Origin: Alphaproteobacteria bacterium
GTDB taxonomy: Bacteria > Pseudomonadota > Alphaproteobacteria > Rickettsiales > JABSSG01
Reading direction: 5' to 3'
Assembly: GCA_030426905.1 (NCBI GenBank)
Contig: JAUHXQ010000003.1
Span: 128,482 to 192,481, forward strand
Length of the DNA: 64,000 nucleotides
Made by a program: the position numbers and the translations under genes. Below are positions 44,847-52,042 of this stretch, piece by piece; the first letter of the stretch is position 1; each line of letters opens with the position of its first letter. The notes below the pieces were generated by a model. It searched no databases. It saw only the letters and a program-made list of their open reading frames with translations, and was not told the DNA's origin.

Positions 44847-45401
44847 TTAAAAATTAGCTGTATTCTCCTCTGTTGCTGTTTTACCAGGAATGAAAAACTC
44901 TGGGTTATCTCCTTCATCTTCAGAATTGGTTTCTTCTTGGATTTTCTCTATACTATATTTTTTGTTTTCTTTGTCTTCAAGAATGGCTCTTCCTCTCCTA
45001 GGTTCTGCCATAAAGCCAATTTCTCCTTCAAGCTCTAATTTTTCTGCTGCAGTAGTTTTTATAATAGGAGAGCCTACTACCACATCACTACTTCCTGATA
45101 TAGGTAAAACATCATCGCATTTAGTGTCTTTATTATTGTTATGTTGATCATCAAAATTATCTTCACTATCATTACTATTGCTAGAGTTGTCATGAGCATT
45201 TTGCTGGTTATTACTTGTAAATAAATAAAACGCTGCTTTGTATAATAATTTGCACGATATTTTTAATACAGCTCCAGTCAATTGTAAAAAAGACATAACT
45301 ACGATACTAACAAAGAAAGTGCCTATTACACCTTGAACTTTAAGAGGTGCTTTATGTTTTTCTTGTGATTGTTCTTCCTTTGACGATGCTACTTGAGCCA
45401 T
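44847..45401 (-). CDS. hypothetical acidic membrane-associated protein
   Basis: A 184-residue unknown protein starting at ATG 45401 behind a strong AAGGAGG site. Residues about 22-62 are hydrophobic and could form one long or two short membrane helices (VQGVIGTFFVSIVVMSFLQL, KLLYKAAFYLF). The remainder is acidic and low-complexity, rich in Asn, Ser, Asp and Glu. It is divergent from the gene at 45551 across a 149-base shared promoter region. Confidence 0.55.
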   Translation of the reverse strand: MAQVASSKEEQSQEKHKAPLKVQGVIGTFFVSIVVMSFLQLTGAVLKISCKLLYKAAFYLFTSNNQQNAHDNSSNSNDSEDNFDDQHNNNKDTKCDDVLPISGSSDVVVGSPIIKTTAAEKLELEGEIGFMAEPRRGRAILEDKENKKYSIEKIQEETNSEDEGDNPEFFIPGKTATEENTANF

Positions 45402-45490
45402 AACCTTTTCCTCCTTATTAGATAATATTTTATTTGTTTTAATCTTAATAAGTATAATGCTGTTATTAGCAATTTGCTACAATAAAGATT

Positions 45491-45519
45491 TTGACTTTTT
45501 TCTTACTTTGTATTAAAAT
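45491..45519 (+). promoter_or_regulatory. candidate promoter of the 221-residue protein
   Basis: TTGACT (45491-45496) and TAAAAT (45514-45519), each five of six to consensus, with the ideal 17-base spacer, 31 bases before the ATG at 45551. Confidence 0.55.
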
Positions 45520-45550
45520 AAATTTAATGTATTTATTTTGAAGAGAAGTA

Positions 45551-46216
45551 ATGTCATTATGCTTATACGGGAAAGATTTTACACCAAGTCATCACGTAAA
45601 TAGTTACAATTTCAATATAAATAACAACACTTTAGGTAGTAAAACAATAGACCTCACTAGTAAGTTCCTAGATATAGCTTTAGCGATGGATACGCTTTCA
45701 TTTGCTGGCTCTTATGGAACGTTGATTGGAGGAATGATAGGGGTAATGTCATTAACCACTGAAGTAGGTTATTGCTCTGATAGCAAGGATGGCATATATT
45801 TTGGTTCCTTAGATATGACACCAAGTCATTACATCAATAGTAATGCTATAAAAAATTCTAACTTTATTACTGCTATAGTAGATACAGCTGGAACTTCATT
45901 GGATATTGTTGCGACTGTTTTTTTGGGTATACCAATTTTTATAACTAGCATGCAGTTAGCAGCTGAAGCAACTGAAATTACATCAGATGTAATTAAGTTT
46001 TTCCTAGATTATTCCAATATTATTCCTTTGAACACACCAATTTTCACAGTCAGCATGGCATTAGTAGTGGGAACAATTGCTATTGTTAAATTATCATCAT
46101 TTCTTAATAATGATTCCGATATAACTGATGATAGCATCAATGATGCTGCTTGTTCATGTAAAATTATAGGAATTGATAATAAAGCCATGCAGCAAGATAC
46201 AGATGATCTGCTTTAG
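45551..46216 (+). CDS. hypothetical membrane protein with internal repeat
   Basis: A 221-residue unknown protein, ATG 45551 after GAAGAGAAG. About three hydrophobic regions (around residues 40-70, 105-137 and 160-185), Gly/Ala/Thr-rich. A short motif is repeated: DFTPSHHVNS near residue 9 and DMTPSHYINS near residue 88, each ahead of a hydrophobic stretch, suggesting a duplicated module. No signal peptide cleavage site is obvious. Convergent with the Lys-rich protein gene at 46262. Confidence 0.55.
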   Translation: MSLCLYGKDFTPSHHVNSYNFNINNNTLGSKTIDLTSKFLDIALAMDTLSFAGSYGTLIGGMIGVMSLTTEVGYCSDSKDGIYFGSLDMTPSHYINSNAIKNSNFITAIVDTAGTSLDIVATVFLGIPIFITSMQLAAEATEITSDVIKFFLDYSNIIPLNTPIFTVSMALVVGTIAIVKLSSFLNNDSDITDDSINDAACSCKIIGIDNKAMQQDTDDLL

Positions 46217-46226
46217 TTACTATCTA

Positions 46227-46260
46227 ATTATTCACAAAAAACAAAAATATTGTGAAGAAT
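46227..46260. terminator. candidate bidirectional terminator
   Basis: TTCACAA (46231-46237) and TTGTGAA (46250-46256), with flanking ATT/AAT extending the stem past one mismatch, lie between two convergent genes. T-rich sequence follows on the plus strand (ATTTTATTTTC) and A-rich sequence precedes it. Confidence 0.4.
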
Positions 46261-46261
46261 T

Positions 46262-46729
46262 TTATTTTCCTCTTTGTTGAGTTTTTTTCTGTTGCCCAAC
46301 GCCGCTTTTAGGAGATAAATTCCCAGCTTTTTTCTTTACTTCTGTATTTTTAAAAAGCCCTGAAAATTTTGCTTTTACGGCTTCTTTAACACGTTTCATC
46401 TTACTAGGATTTTTGCTTTCAAATTCTTTTATAGCTGCTTGCTTATCAGAAGGTGTTTTGGCGTTTCCAAATTGCTCTTTAATTTTTTTAGTTTCTTGAA
46501 GTTTTAGTTTAGCTTTTTTCGTTCTATCTGCATATATTCTATCGATTTGTTTCTTAGTTTTAAATGCCATCACATTTGGTTTTTCCTTCTCTGCTATATA
46601 TCGTTGCTCTTCTATTATTTTATTAAGTTTTACTTTGGTTGCATTGAATTTCTTCTCGAGTTCTTTGTTAATTTTTTTTTGCTTTGGTGAGATAAGCACT
46701 GTTTTTGCTGTAGGTTTTTTTTTACTCAT
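46262..46729 (-). CDS. lysine-rich basic protein, unknown
   Basis: A 155-residue, very basic protein (lysine is about a quarter of the residues) with helical, coiled-coil-like stretches (KKINKELEKKFNATKVKLNK) and no membrane segment. Start ATG 46729. It might bind nucleic acid or act as a secreted effector; nothing in the sequence decides. It converges with the 221-residue membrane protein and diverges from the gene at 46864/46916. Confidence 0.5.
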   Translation of the reverse strand: MSKKKPTAKTVLISPKQKKINKELEKKFNATKVKLNKIIEEQRYIAEKEKPNVMAFKTKKQIDRIYADRTKKAKLKLQETKKIKEQFGNAKTPSDKQAAIKEFESKNPSKMKRVKEAVKAKFSGLFKNTEVKKKAGNLSPKSGVGQQKKTQQRGK

Positions 46730-46863
46730 GTAAATATTTTTATATATTAAAATTACATTCTACTTCATTAAAGTTAATTATTAGTTAAATAAGTATTGTT
46801 AAAAAATTAGTAAAAATTTAATATTTCTTTCTTAGAATAATATAATAACAATAAAATATTATA

Positions 46864-46944
46864 ATGGTTGATGAGTCTTTAGACTGGCAACAAGATACTG
46901 TTACAACGCCATCTAGTGAAAATGTATCGCCTGCAGGGGGCTAG
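46864..46944 (+). pseudogene. 26-codon frame possibly the detached N-terminus of the next protein
   Basis: ATG 46864 opens a 26-codon frame ending at TAG 46944. It overlaps the main frame (+1 relative) at GGGGG (46936-46940). Removing one G would join the frames in the order SPAG-ARSLSMKSS with no stop. It could be a real frameshift, a base error or chance. Confidence 0.3.
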
Positions 46945-48373
46945 GTCTTTATCCATGAAATCATCTTTTTCTCAACAATTAGACAAGCCAAGTTTGACAT
47001 ATCAAGCTCAACCAGATGGGTTCTGGTTTCGTATGGATGCGAGGTTAGATAAGGTAAAAAGTAAAGCAGAAAAAATATGGAATAGTAAACCTTTAACTCC
47101 TGTAAAAACAACGTTTCGTGTTGTTAAAGAAGGATGGCAAAGTAAATGGGCTGCGCCAATTAGATTGCCAGTCACCTACACATTAAGAGGCTTAAATAAG
47201 ATTACTAATCATCCAGCAATGAAGATAGGTTCCACAGGATATTTTATTGCCACAGGAGTAAAAGGTGCAATAGCTGGAGCTGCTACTGGCGGTATAGGTC
47301 TTGGTATAGTTTTAGGTATTGGTGTGGGCCTTGGTGTGACTGCTAAAATAGTAAAAACAGTCAAAAAAGCGCATCAAAAAAATAAGATACGCAGTTTAGA
47401 AAAACAAGCATCGTTACTATTAAAGTTGCAAAAAATAAGAGAAAAAGAAAATAACGCTGTAAGAAAAATAAAAAAAAAGAAAAACGGGCGCGCTGCACTA
47501 GAGGAATTGCAAAATTATACATCTCGTAGAGCTCATGATCTAGGAAAAGTTTTTCAAAGAACTCTTACCGCTAAATCAAAAGAATTAGCTAAAAACTTAG
47601 CTATTACTGTGCTGGATGCTAGCTCAATAGGAATAGATGCATATAGTGTAGCGCATACAGCTATAATTGATAAAACAGCAGAAACTAAAAATATTGCAGC
47701 TCATCACGCAGTACACCACGCTGGCAGAGTACTAAGCCACGCAAATCTTGGTGCAAATATAAAAACAGGTGTGAAGGTAGCAGGTAAAGATGTGCCTTTG
47801 GTACAAAATATCCCTAAAAGGTTCAAAAGTGAAAGAGAATATGAAAATGCTCTAAAACAGCAAATAAACGAGCTTGCTAGGGAGTTAGATGTACCAAAAA
47901 TGAAAAATACTGCAGAATTAGCCGATTATGTAAGAAATAGTGCGAGTGATGCTCGTGCCCTAACTAAGCTTGCTCGTAGCACTGAGCCATTTGATCTAGA
48001 GCGTCCATTAGTTAGGTCATATTATGGCCAACCTGTAAGAATTGGAGGTGAGCCAATAAGAGAAATGACTTCTGGTGTCGCAAAGGATTTCCTGCGAGAA
48101 AAAGACAAAGCCCAGCGCGATCACTCGCTAGATTTACCAGAGCAATCTAGAGCATCATTTTCAAAAAGAATGGTTATACGTTCTGCGGAAGTATTTTTTG
48201 GCACAAGCGAAGAGTGGGTGAAACCAATTAAATCAATTAAAGATAAGGCAAAAGTTATAGCTAGTACAATGGGTAATTTATTATTTAAGAATATAGAGAA
48301 AAAAAAACATTCAGTTTCTTCAAATGTAGCAACAAGAAAGTTTAATAAAACAGAGGGAAAAGGCAGATTTTAA
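46916..48373 (+). CDS. hypothetical protein with glycine-rich membrane segment
   Basis: A basic protein of up to 485 residues that I do not recognise. Near residues 115-142 a Gly/Ala-rich stretch (KGAIAGAATGGIGLGIVLGI and onward) looks like a membrane-inserting GxxxG segment. It is followed by a lysine-rich coiled-coil-like region (about 150-190) and a long helical C-terminus. A His-rich patch (AAHHAVHHAGR) lies near residue 265. The start is unsure: GTG 46916, ATG 46922 and ATG 46955 are in frame; AGG lies nine bases before ATG 46955, and an upstream frame may be the true N-terminus. No signal peptide. The ankyrin/IQ protein follows 79 bases downstream, possibly in one unit. Confidence 0.6.
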   Translation: MKMYRLQGARSLSMKSSFSQQLDKPSLTYQAQPDGFWFRMDARLDKVKSKAEKIWNSKPLTPVKTTFRVVKEGWQSKWAAPIRLPVTYTLRGLNKITNHPAMKIGSTGYFIATGVKGAIAGAATGGIGLGIVLGIGVGLGVTAKIVKTVKKAHQKNKIRSLEKQASLLLKLQKIREKENNAVRKIKKKKNGRAALEELQNYTSRRAHDLGKVFQRTLTAKSKELAKNLAITVLDASSIGIDAYSVAHTAIIDKTAETKNIAAHHAVHHAGRVLSHANLGANIKTGVKVAGKDVPLVQNIPKRFKSEREYENALKQQINELARELDVPKMKNTAELADYVRNSASDARALTKLARSTEPFDLERPLVRSYYGQPVRIGGEPIREMTSGVAKDFLREKDKAQRDHSLDLPEQSRASFSKRMVIRSAEVFFGTSEEWVKPIKSIKDKAKVIASTMGNLLFKNIEKKKHSVSSNVATRKFNKTEGKGRF

Positions 48374-48452
48374 AAATATATTACTAGTTTTTAATATTTT
48401 ATTAATAATATTATAAGAAAATAATTCTAATAAACACAATAAAGTGATTAAC

Positions 48453-50192
48453 ATGGAATATTTTTCTAAAGAAGATATAGAAAGTGCAATCGAAAATGGA
48501 TATGCAGGTAAATTTAATAAAGACGGAGTCACTATGCTCATGTCTGCAATAAAGCTCAATGATGAAAAGCTTATTGAAGAGCTGCTAAAAGGAGGAGCTC
48601 GATTAAATAAAAGTGCTGATACCAGAGGAAGGACTCCACTCATATATGCAGCTGTTTATGGTGACGCGGAAACTATTAAAGCTTTAGTGGAAGCAGGAGC
48701 TGATTTAAATCAGGATAATCCAGGTGGGAGGACTCCACTCATGGAAGCAGCTACTCATGGTAACACAAAAACTATTAAAGCTTTAGTGGAAGCAGGAGCT
48801 GATGTAGATAAAGTTGATAAGAATGGAAAGACTTCACTCATGGAAGCAGCTGCTCATGGTAACGTGGAAGCTATTAAAGCTTTAGCTGCAGCAGGAGCTG
48901 ATGTAGATAAAGTTGATAAGAATGGAAAGACTCCACTCATGGAAGCAGCTACTCATGATAACGTGGAAGCTATTAAAGCTTTAGCTGCAGCAGGAGCTGA
49001 TGTAAATAAAGTTGATAAAGACGGAGTCACTATGCTTGTTAATGCAATTTATGGAGGTCAAGTAGAAATTGTTAAAGCTTTAGCTGCAGCAGGAGCTGAT
49101 GTAAATAAAGCTATTGATAATAAAAATAGTCCACTTAATGGAAAGACTCCAATCATGTTTTTGAAGGAAGTTAATGAATTTTTTGAGGCTAATCGCACTG
49201 AATTAATACAAGAGAACGTTAAAGAAGTGGAGGATATGTTCAATATATTAATAGTGAATGGAGCTGATTATGAATTAATAGTGAATGGAGCTGATTATGA
49301 TGGGGATAAATTTCCAGAAACTGTTGAAGCGGCTCGTGATGCAAGAAAGTTACTGATAGGAGAAATGAAAGTTGAAGATTTGAAAGGTCGTTCTGAAGAT
49401 AAGATTGAGAAAATCAAGAGTAGCATGCTTGATTTTGCAGATGAAGAAAAAGCAAGAGATCTTCGATATGAAATAACAGCACACCAAAAAGAAGAAAAAC
49501 TAAATTCCTTAGTTCCTACTTTATTATATGAGTCTGGTATTATAAGTAGTACTGCAGATGATCAATTATTAGGTCCGTATTCTACGAAATCAGGAGAAGA
49601 GTACGGGAAAGCAACACAAGAACACGCAGCTAAAGCAAAGAAATTTTTTGAAAATAATCCTAAGTACCAACCTAAAAATTTCATAAGAGATGTATTGCTA
49701 AATACGAAAGAATTAGAAGAATTTAAAAAGAAAATTCTTACGTCAGCTCGATCAGCAATTAATCTTGAATTCATATTTGAGGAACTCGAGCCAATAATAA
49801 AACTTGTCTTCAAGGCTTATTTGCCGCATCAGGAAGAACGGGATATAAATACCTCTTATAGTGAAATTTTAGGTGGTATATTAGAGAGCGCGAAAATAGG
49901 GGAGACAAAGGAGGAAGAAAGAGCAGCAACTAAAATACAAAAAAGCTATAGAGGAAAATTAGAAAGAAAAAGAGGAAAAATATCAGAACTAAAAAACGAA
50001 AAAGAGGAGCAGAAAAAATCTGCAATAGAGGATGAGGAAAAAACTGCAGCAGCAATTGATATTCAAAGAGTAGCTAGAGGAAGATTAGCAAGAGAGAAAC
50101 TGAGGAATAATCAAAAAAATGAGAAGGGTACTTCTTGGGAAAAAAGAATTTCTAGTGGAGGATCATCAAAACCTTCTAAAGGCAGAGAGTGA
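48453..50192 (+). CDS. ankyrin-repeat protein with two C-terminal IQ-like motifs
   Basis: A 579-residue effector-like protein from ATG 48453. Residues about 25-225 hold six ankyrin repeats, several nearly identical in DNA (about 99-bp units, for example NGKTPLMEAATHDNVEAIKAL). A 27-bp duplication doubles the nine residues VNGADYELI near residue 270. The middle is helical and charged. The C-terminus contains two IQ-type motifs, KIQKSYRGKLERKRG (Ile495-Gln496) and DIQRVARGRLAREKL (Ile537-Gln538), both fitting IQxxxRGxxxR, the calmodulin/EF-hand-binding pattern of eukaryotes. No signal peptide, fitting T4SS export. Binding to host calmodulin is inference. Confidence 0.82.
   Translation: MEYFSKEDIESAIENGYAGKFNKDGVTMLMSAIKLNDEKLIEELLKGGARLNKSADTRGRTPLIYAAVYGDAETIKALVEAGADLNQDNPGGRTPLMEAATHGNTKTIKALVEAGADVDKVDKNGKTSLMEAAAHGNVEAIKALAAAGADVDKVDKNGKTPLMEAATHDNVEAIKALAAAGADVNKVDKDGVTMLVNAIYGGQVEIVKALAAAGADVNKAIDNKNSPLNGKTPIMFLKEVNEFFEANRTELIQENVKEVEDMFNILIVNGADYELIVNGADYDGDKFPETVEAARDARKLLIGEMKVEDLKGRSEDKIEKIKSSMLDFADEEKARDLRYEITAHQKEEKLNSLVPTLLYESGIISSTADDQLLGPYSTKSGEEYGKATQEHAAKAKKFFENNPKYQPKNFIRDVLLNTKELEEFKKKILTSARSAINLEFIFEELEPIIKLVFKAYLPHQEERDINTSYSEILGGILESAKIGETKEEERAATKIQKSYRGKLERKRGKISELKNEKEEQKKSAIEDEEKTAAAIDIQRVARGRLAREKLRNNQKNEKGTSWEKRISSGGSSKPSKGRE
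48600..49110 (+). repeat. near-identical ankyrin-coding repeats of about 99 bp
   Basis: Successive units share long identical stretches, for example AAGCTTTAGCTGCAGCAGGA recurs three times. The array is coding and lies within the ankyrin gene. Confidence 0.85.
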
Positions 50193-50608
50193 GTGAAATT
50201 GCAAAAGTAGGAACTTAATCTGATAGTTAGGTGTTATTGGGTACGTAAATAAAAGATAGTATTGTTGTTTATTGCTCTGTCTATAGTTATCAGGCAGCGC
50301 CGGATTATTATTTACAATATTTTTGCTCAAATTGATCTATAGTTACTTTTTCTTTTTTGATATACCTAATCAATAGATTTTGTATCTCTTTTTTTCTAAG
50401 GATTTTATTATTTTAAATCCTCTTGGTATTCTAAATATTTTGTATAATTATTATGCATTAAATCAAATACTTATCTTGTGTATTAATTACAGTTATATTA
50501 TTGTTGTGATAATTTTTAAGGAAAGGTAAGGCTATATAAGCAACATAGATTTCCTGGTGGAATAATAAGATATGTGGTGATGCTGTACCATAGGTATAAT
50601 CTAAAAGT
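50193..50608. other. 416-base gap without a supported gene
   Basis: Very AT-rich. A minus-strand frame ending KKEKVTIDQFEQKYCK is open for only about 35 codons without a start and may be a gene remnant. I see no RNA gene or clear control site. Confidence 0.4.
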
Positions 50609-51178
50609 ATGTCTAAATTTTATAAAAGATGTCCCTGGGTTGGCAGAAGCCAGCTTGAAATTGATTATCACGACAAGGAATGGGGAGTACCATGCTATGA
50701 TGATCAAAAACTATTTGAATTTATTGTTTTAGAATCAGCAGAAGCCGGCCTTTCTTGGAAGCTAATACTCAACAAAAGAGAAGGATATAGGAAAGCTTTT
50801 AGTAACTTTGATTTCAATAAAGTCGCTAATTATTCGGAGCAAGATATAAAAGAGCTCTTAGAGAATACAGGTATCGTTAGACATAGGCAGAAAATTGAAT
50901 CGGCTGTTAACAATGCAAAATGTTTTCAAAATATCATCACAAACCATGGTAGTTTCAGTCGCTATATATGGAGTTTCACAGGAACTCCTGTTCATAATAC
51001 TAGAGAATTTAAGGACATACCTACTAAAACAATTTTATCTGATACGATAACAAAAAGCTTAAAGCAAAGAGGATTCAGATTCTTTGGCACACAAATATGC
51101 TATTCTTTTCTTCAGGCTATAGGAATTGTTAATGATCATACTGTTGAGTGTTTTAGATACAAAGAGCTTACCTCATGA
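50609..51178 (+). CDS. tag: DNA-3-methyladenine glycosylase I
   Basis: Base-excision-repair glycosylase removing 3-methyladenine, 189 residues. It has the family start RCPWVGRSQLEIDYHDKEWG, the catalytic-pocket segment ESAEAGLSWKLILNKREGYR and the zinc-binding pattern with an N-terminal cysteine plus C-terminal histidine/cysteine (GIVNDHTVECFRY). All landmarks are intact. Its stop overlaps the start of a short rarA-like remnant by three bases. Confidence 0.93.
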   Translation: MSKFYKRCPWVGRSQLEIDYHDKEWGVPCYDDQKLFEFIVLESAEAGLSWKLILNKREGYRKAFSNFDFNKVANYSEQDIKELLENTGIVRHRQKIESAVNNAKCFQNIITNHGSFSRYIWSFTGTPVHNTREFKDIPTKTILSDTITKSLKQRGFRFFGTQICYSFLQAIGIVNDHTVECFRYKELTS

Positions 51179-51342
51179 CAATACTATTATTGCAAAACAC
51201 TCAGAAGAAACCAATGGTAGATAAAATAAGACCAAAGAGTCTGAGAGAAGTATTTGGACAAGAGTATTTATTAAAAAATAATGCAGAAATTCAAAAAAAT
51301 AATAATAAGCATTCCCAATATAAAAAAGAGCAAATCACTTGA
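51175..51342 (+). pseudogene. N-terminal remnant of rarA-like AAA+ ATPase
   Basis: A 55-codon frame from ATG 51175 whose first part, PMVDKIRPKSLREVFGQEYLL, matches the start of the recombination factor RarA/MgsA (pattern PLADRxRPxxLxEVxGQEHLL). It then loses resemblance and stops at 51342 before any Walker motif, so it cannot be a working ATPase. RuvB begins similarly but lacks the P-x-x-D-K/R lead. Truncation probably accompanied arrival of the toxin-antitoxin pair just downstream, although no junction repeat is seen. Confidence 0.55.
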
Positions 51343-51372
51343 CAAAGCGTACGTTATATAGTACGTTATAGT
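51339..51372 (+). promoter_or_regulatory. yefM-yoeB control region with 12-bp tandem repeat
   Basis: TTGACA (51339-51344) overlaps the end of the rarA remnant. Two copies of GTACGTTATA (51349-51358 and 51361-51370) follow at 12-base spacing. Tandem GTAC-containing sites just before an antitoxin gene fit autoregulation by a YefM-type protein. The -10 is not clear. Confidence 0.5.
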
Positions 51373-51396
51373 TTGTGATTATCTATGAGGTTAAAG

Positions 51397-51636
51397 ATGA
51401 AAAATATAAACATCACTCAAGCTCGTGCGAATCTATATTCTTTAGTTGATGAAACCCACGAAACCCATCAACCTATACATATTATTGGAAAAAGAAATAA
51501 TGCAATACTAGTATCTGAAGAAGACTGGAATGCAACCCAAGAAACGCTTTACTTATCAACTCCTGAAATAAAAAAATCTATATTAAAGGGCAGAAAAGAA
51601 CCTTTGGACAAATGTAGTAAACAGCTTGAATGGTGA
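51397..51636 (+). CDS. yefM: antitoxin of YefM/Phd family
   Basis: A 79-residue antitoxin, N-terminal DNA-binding Phd/YefM domain (NITQARANLYSLVDETHETH, then IHIIGKRNNAILVSEEDWNA) and a C-terminal tail that would wrap the toxin. Start ATG 51397: GAGG stands seven bases upstream; the ATG at 51385 lacks a ribosome site. It overlaps the toxin gene by seven bases, so the two are translationally coupled, the usual layout for these modules. Confidence 0.9.
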   Translation: MKNINITQARANLYSLVDETHETHQPIHIIGKRNNAILVSEEDWNATQETLYLSTPEIKKSILKGRKEPLDKCSKQLEW

Positions 51637-51896
51637 AATACACCCTTTATTTTACGTCCTCTGTAAGAAAAGATGCTAAGAAATGCACAGATGCTGCACT
51701 GAAAGTAAAGATTCAAAGGTTGCTTGCTATCTTAGAAAAAAATCCTTATCAAACACAACCACCTTACGAGAAATTAGTTGGGGATCTTAGCGGATGTTAT
51801 TCGAGAAGGATCAATATAAAACATAGACTTGTATATGAAGTAGTAGAAGAGAAAAAAGCTGTGAAGATCTTAAGACTGTGGACTCATTATGAGTAA
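51630..51896 (+). CDS. yoeB: toxin of YoeB/Txe family (mRNA interferase)
   Basis: An 88-residue RelE-superfamily ribosome-dependent mRNA interferase. YoeB landmarks are kept: glutamate in PYEKLVGDLSG, arginine in RRINIKHRLVYEV, and the C-terminal pair His-Tyr in LWTHYE, all implicated in catalysis. The toxin therefore looks active and would be lethal without YefM. The pair sits beside a truncated rarA remnant. Confidence 0.92.
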   Translation: MVKYTLYFTSSVRKDAKKCTDAALKVKIQRLLAILEKNPYQTQPPYEKLVGDLSGCYSRRINIKHRLVYEVVEEKKAVKILRLWTHYE

Positions 51897-52042
51897 CATC
51901 AACGAAACCATTCAAAATGGCCTGGACCTAAAGATCGAAGTGCAAAATATTGTTTTAAGAAGAGTTGCCCCGCCTTGAACGAACGTACAAAAAGCGTAAG
52001 CTTAATTTTATACACTTTAAATTATTTAGAAGTTTATTTCTG

